In this document: positions 7,041 through 9,163 of the stretch, piece by piece
Numbering within the stretch: the first letter of the stretch is position 1
Layout of the letters: the number at the start of each line of letters is the position of its first letter
Assembly: GCA_027352645.1 (NCBI GenBank)
Contig: DAIEIL010000187.1
Coordinates: forward strand, 1 to 9,163
Direction of reading: 5' to 3'
Source of the DNA: Rhodobiaceae bacterium
GTDB taxonomy: Bacteria > Pseudomonadota > Alphaproteobacteria > Parvibaculales > Parvibaculaceae
Length of the DNA: 9,163 nt
Position numbers and translations under genes: made by a program
Notes under the pieces: model-generated
The model's input: the letters and a program-made list of their open reading frames with translations, nothing else
What the model was told of the DNA's origin: nothing
The model's database searches: none

Positions 7041-7138
7041 GACTATGCCCACCCTTGCCCACCGGCGACGCGGTCGGTTCAATTCAACGTGTGTCGGCGA
7101 CGCGAGAACGCATTCCGCCCATGTCCTGCACACATCTG

Positions 7139-7171
7139 AATATTTGCTGATTTTAGTTAATGAAGCGTTGC
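7139..7171 (-). promoter_or_regulatory. Candidate CtrA-type promoter for fliL, partial match
   Basis: On the minus strand, 7171 down to 7156 reads GCAA-CGCTTCA-TTAAC: a perfect downstream half of the CtrA site, with only two of four bases of the upstream half. AATATT at 7144-7139 lies in nearly the same position relative to the box as the -10 proposed for the TPR gene. This is the only AT-rich stretch in the 300-bp divergent region. Caulobacter fliLM is a CtrA-dependent class II operon, which makes the idea reasonable, but the sequence match is weak. Confidence 0.35.
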
Positions 7172-7187
7172 GGGGCGCCGCATGCCT

Positions 7188-7227
7188 CCCGGCAAGAACT
7201 GCCCGGTAAAGCCTGCCACGAGGCTTT
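7188..7227. promoter_or_regulatory. Two adjacent dyad repeats, possible activator sites upstream of the sigma-54 promoter
   Basis: Two inverted repeats lie side by side. The first (7188-7206) has arms CCCGGCA and TGCCCGG around AGAAC, with one mismatch. The second (7208-7227) has perfect 7-bp arms AAAGCCT and AGGCTTT around GCCACG. A further direct copy of AAGCCT is at 7252-7257. They are centred about 65-85 bp upstream of the sigma-54 -24 element, a normal distance for enhancer-binding activators such as FlbD or another NtrC-family protein. Which protein binds, if any, is inference; I did not match them to a defined FlbD consensus. Confidence 0.4.
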
Positions 7228-7280
7228 GGCGCGGAAGGCCTCCAAATCCATAAGCCTCTGAAATCACGCCGATTTTTTTC

Positions 7281-7296
7281 TGGCACACCCCCTGCA
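7281..7296 (+). promoter_or_regulatory. Sigma-54 (-24/-12) promoter for flgF-flgG-flgA
   Basis: TGGCACACCCCCTGCA matches the sigma-54 consensus TGGCAC-N5-TTGCA at all but one position, with the essential GG (7282-7283) and GC (7294-7295) separated by exactly 10 bases. A run of seven T (7273-7279) sits directly upstream, as is common at such promoters. The transcript would begin near 7307, about 34 bases before the flgF start. Sigma-54 control of rod and hook genes is established in Caulobacter and several other flagellated proteobacteria. The call rests on motif and position. Confidence 0.85.
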
Positions 7297-7340
7297 CATG
7301 AGCAGGCGAGCTTCACCAACGGCATGACTTCGGAACCGCC

Positions 7341-8093
7341 ATGGACAACGCAATACTCATCGGACTGTCGCGACAGAGCGCCATGATGCGCCAGATGTCC
7401 GTGATCGCGAACAACATCGCGAACATGAATACCAACGGCTACAAGTCCGCGAGCATGCTGTTCGACGAATTCGTAATGCCGGTCGCGAGCGAGGCGAGCC
7501 CCGACAAGAACCTCTCCTTCGTTCAGGACTACGGCCAGTTCCGCGATGTCGCCGACGGCGCCATGCAGACGACGGGCAATCCGCTCGACGTCGCGATCAG
7601 CGGCGAAGGCTTTTTCAAGATCCAGACGCCGCAGGGCGTGCGCTATACGCGCGACGGCCATTTCCAGCTCGACGGTTCGGGCCAGCTCGTGACCCAGGAA
7701 GGCAACCCCGTTCTTTCGGATGCGGGCTCGCCCATCACCTTCAGCGCCGACGAAGGCGAGATCACCATCGCCCGCGACGGCACGATCACGACCTCCCGGC
7801 CCGGCACCGCCAATTCCGAGCAGGTGCGCGGCAAGCTTGGCCTCACGACCTTCGCCAATCTTCAGGATATGAAGAACGAGGAGAACAACCTCCTCTCGAC
7901 AACGCAGACCGAAACCCCCGTGCAGTCGGCGCGCATCGTTCAGGGCTCGATCGAGGGCTCGAACGTGAAACCCATCGTCGAGATGACCAACATGATGACC
8001 GTCCAGCGCTCTTATGAAAGCGCGCAGAAGCTCATCGAGGCCGCGGACGACATGCGTCGCCAGGCCATTTCGCAAATCGCAGCCGCGGCCTGA
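7341..8093 (+). CDS. flgF: Flagellar proximal rod protein FlgF
   Basis: FlgF is one of the proximal rod proteins assembled in the periplasm after export through the FliPQR gate. The 250-residue product is of family length. The N-terminal helix carries the flagellar rod/hook motif VIANNIANMNTNGYK (about 22-36). The middle has NPLDVAISGEGFFKI, then YTRDGHFQLDGSGQLVTQEGNPVL, and the C-terminal helix ends in the usual SNVKPIVEMTNMMTVQRSYESAQKLIEAADDM. The sequence DNAILIGLSRQSAMMRQMSVIANN at the start favours FlgF over FlgG. The ATG at 7341 is preceded by CGGAA as a modest ribosome site, and lies about 34 bp after the predicted sigma-54 start point. It is first in the flgF-flgG-flgA operon; flgG begins 39 bp after its stop. 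Confidence 0.95.
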   Translation: MDNAILIGLSRQSAMMRQMSVIANNIANMNTNGYKSASMLFDEFVMPVASEASPDKNLSFVQDYGQFRDVADGAMQTTGNPLDVAISGEGFFKIQTPQGVRYTRDGHFQLDGSGQLVTQEGNPVLSDAGSPITFSADEGEITIARDGTITTSRPGTANSEQVRGKLGLTTFANLQDMKNEENNLLSTTQTETPVQSARIVQGSIEGSNVKPIVEMTNMMTVQRSYESAQKLIEAADDMRRQAISQIAAAA

Positions 8094-8132
8094 GCCGCAA
8101 GCCCCGCTTAACAAGATCAAGGAACCCGATCC

Positions 8133-8918
8133 ATGCAAGCGCTCAGCATCGCCGCCACAGGCATGATGGCCCAGCAGCTCAATGTCGAGGTGATCTCGAA
8201 CAACATCGCCAACATGAGCACGACGGGTTTCAAGAAGCAGCGCGCCGAGTTTCAGGACCTGCTCTACCAGAACCTGCGCCGTGTCGGCACGAACTCGTCC
8301 GACACCGGCACGGTCGTTCCTTCGGGCGTGCAGGTCGGCCTCGGCGTCAAGACCGGTTCGGTCTACCGCATCATGAACCAGGGCGACATGGACAATACGG
8401 GCAACAAACTCGACGTCGCGGTCCAGGGCCGCGTCTTCTTCCGCGTGCAGCTGCCGAGCGGAGAGGACGCCTATACGCGTGCCGGCAATTTCTCGCTGAG
8501 CGCGACCGGCCAGATCGTCACCTCGGACGGCTACACGGTGCAGCCCGGTATCACGGTACCGAGCAATGCGACCGACATCACGATCAGCAAGGACGGTCAG
8601 GTGCAGGCGACGATGCCGGGCCAGACGTCGGCGCAGGTGGTAGGCCAGCTCGAACTGGCAACCTTCCCGAACGATGCCGGCCTCGATCCACAGGGCGACA
8701 ACCTCTTCCTCGAAACCGCAGCAAGCGGCTCGCCTTCCGTGGCGACGCCCGGGTCCACCGGCGTCGGCACCTTGCTGCAGGGCTTCCTCGAAACCTCGAA
8801 CGTCAATGCGGTCACGGAAATCTCGAGCCTCATCACCGCGCAGCGCGCCTATGAGATGAACTCAAAGGTCATCACCGCCGCCGACGAGATGATGTCGGTC
8901 ACGTCGAACCTGAAGTGA
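8133..8918 (+). CDS. flgG: Flagellar distal rod protein FlgG
   Basis: FlgG forms the straight distal rod that crosses the peptidoglycan and outer membrane rings. The 261-residue product matches family length and carries MQALSIAATGMMAQQLNVEVISNN at the start, IANMSTTGFKKQRAEFQDLLYQ, and the FlgG-specific insertion up to VVPSGVQVGLGV (about 50-72) that keeps the rod straight. The C-terminal helix is LETSNVNAVTEISSLITAQRAYEMNSKVITAADEMM. One oddity: the core motif, usually GxGFFQV, here reads GRVFFRV, with Val101 (codon GTC at 8433-8435) in place of Gly. A good ribosome site, AAGGA (8119-8123), sits 9 bases before the ATG. The 11-bp gap to flgA indicates a single transcript. Confidence 0.96.
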   Translation: MQALSIAATGMMAQQLNVEVISNNIANMSTTGFKKQRAEFQDLLYQNLRRVGTNSSDTGTVVPSGVQVGLGVKTGSVYRIMNQGDMDNTGNKLDVAVQGRVFFRVQLPSGEDAYTRAGNFSLSATGQIVTSDGYTVQPGITVPSNATDITISKDGQVQATMPGQTSAQVVGQLELATFPNDAGLDPQGDNLFLETAASGSPSVATPGSTGVGTLLQGFLETSNVNAVTEISSLITAQRAYEMNSKVITAADEMMSVTSNLK

Positions 8919-8929
8919 GGGTAGCAGCG

Positions 8930-9163
8930 ATGTTTTCGAGCATGCGCCATTCCGTTCTGATCCTTGCCGCCGCCGTCGCGTTGACCGGCTTTGCCGCCCG
9001 CGCCGATGCCGCCGCACTGCGTTCGGACATTACCGTTTCGGGCGATGCGGTTACGCTGGGCGACCTTTTCGACAATGCCGGCGATGCGGCGCAGGTCGTC
9101 GTGGCGGACGCGCCGGCACCCGGCCTCACAAGCGAAATTTCGGTCTCGCGCATTTCGCTTGCC
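8930..9163 (+). CDS. flgA: P-ring assembly chaperone FlgA, 3' end cut by window
   Basis: FlgA is a periplasmic chaperone needed to assemble the FlgI P-ring around the FlgG rod. Seventy-eight codons are visible and the frame is open to the edge. A signal peptide (about 1-27) has RH near the start, the hydrophobic core VLILAAAVALTGFAA and a likely cleavage after ADA. The mature part starts with ALRSDITVSGDAVTLGDLFDNAGDAAQ, then VVVADAPAPG, the usual alphaproteobacterial FlgA opening where a short beta domain meets APAPG. GAGGG (8917-8921), overlapping the flgG stop, lies 8 bases before the ATG and fixes this start; Met5 is a less likely alternative. Position after flgG supports the call. In many relatives flgH follows, but it lies outside the window. 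Confidence 0.88.
   Translation, partial: MFSSMRHSVLILAAAVALTGFAARADAAALRSDITVSGDAVTLGDLFDNAGDAAQVVVADAPAPGLTSEISVSRISLA

Noticed and set aside
7271..7280. T run that could mark an intrinsic terminator
   Set aside because: No stable GC-rich hairpin ends directly before it and no plus-strand gene precedes it; it is better explained as the AT-rich flank of the sigma-54 promoter.
8097..8112. GCAA-N7-TTAAC in the flgF-flgG gap, a partial CtrA-like match on the plus strand
   Set aside because: Only one half-site is good, no -10 element follows at the expected distance, and flgG is adequately explained as part of the flgF transcript.
6546..8138. A 530-codon open frame on the minus strand that includes fliL
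   Set aside because: Only the last 164 codons resemble FliL. The rest runs antisense through the promoter region and flgF and has an unnatural composition; it is open only because of high GC content.
1..9163. Search for CRISPR arrays, insertion sequences, tRNA genes, toxin or defence systems
   Set aside because: No regularly spaced repeats, transposase motifs, tRNA-like structures or defence domains were seen; gene content is consistently flagellar.

Overview
The window is part of a flagellar gene cluster from a GC-rich alphaproteobacterium. FliP, FliM, FliL, FlgF, FlgG and FlgA can be recognised from their translated sequences. The pairing of FliM with a DUF6468-type membrane protein and a MotE/MgtE_N-like protein is an alphaproteobacterial arrangement. 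A full CtrA-type site (TTAA-N7-TTAAC) and a near-perfect sigma-54 promoter fit the flagellar regulatory logic known from Caulobacter and its relatives. I cannot name the genus from this sequence. No mobile elements, CRISPR arrays, tRNA or rRNA genes were seen.

Layout. Positions 1-563 (+) hold the 3' three quarters of fliP. It ends 3 bp from the stop codon of a large convergent gene (567-3947, minus) for an exported protein of about 1,126 residues, with three beta-rich repeats followed by a TPR-like helical solenoid. Upstream of that gene, on the same strand, are motE-like (4118-4891), DUF6468 (4902-5381), fliM (5378-6514) and fliL (6546-7040). The order of transcription is fliL-fliM-DUF6468-motE, tightly packed. 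A 128-170 bp gap then precedes the TPR gene; it holds a hairpin and a CtrA-type promoter. A 300-bp divergent regulatory region (7041-7340) separates fliL from the plus-strand operon flgF-flgG-flgA, which runs off the right edge. flgA is cut at 9163.

How the genes work together. FliP is a core subunit of the flagellar export gate. FliM is the middle C-ring protein that receives the chemotaxis signal. FliL is a stator-associated membrane protein. FlgF and FlgG are proximal and distal rod proteins, and FlgA is the periplasmic P-ring assembly chaperone. The MotE-like protein, DUF6468 and the giant TPR protein are less understood; I infer that they act in the membrane and periplasm around the motor or stator.

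The most interesting element is the giant exported beta-repeat/TPR protein with its own apparent CtrA promoter. Its domain order resembles the periplasmic motor scaffold PflA of Campylobacter/Helicobacter, and its neighbour resembles MotE, the dedicated chaperone of the rhizobial periplasmic protein MotC. It is therefore a candidate periplasmic motor scaffold and MotE client. This is inference, not shown by the sequence.
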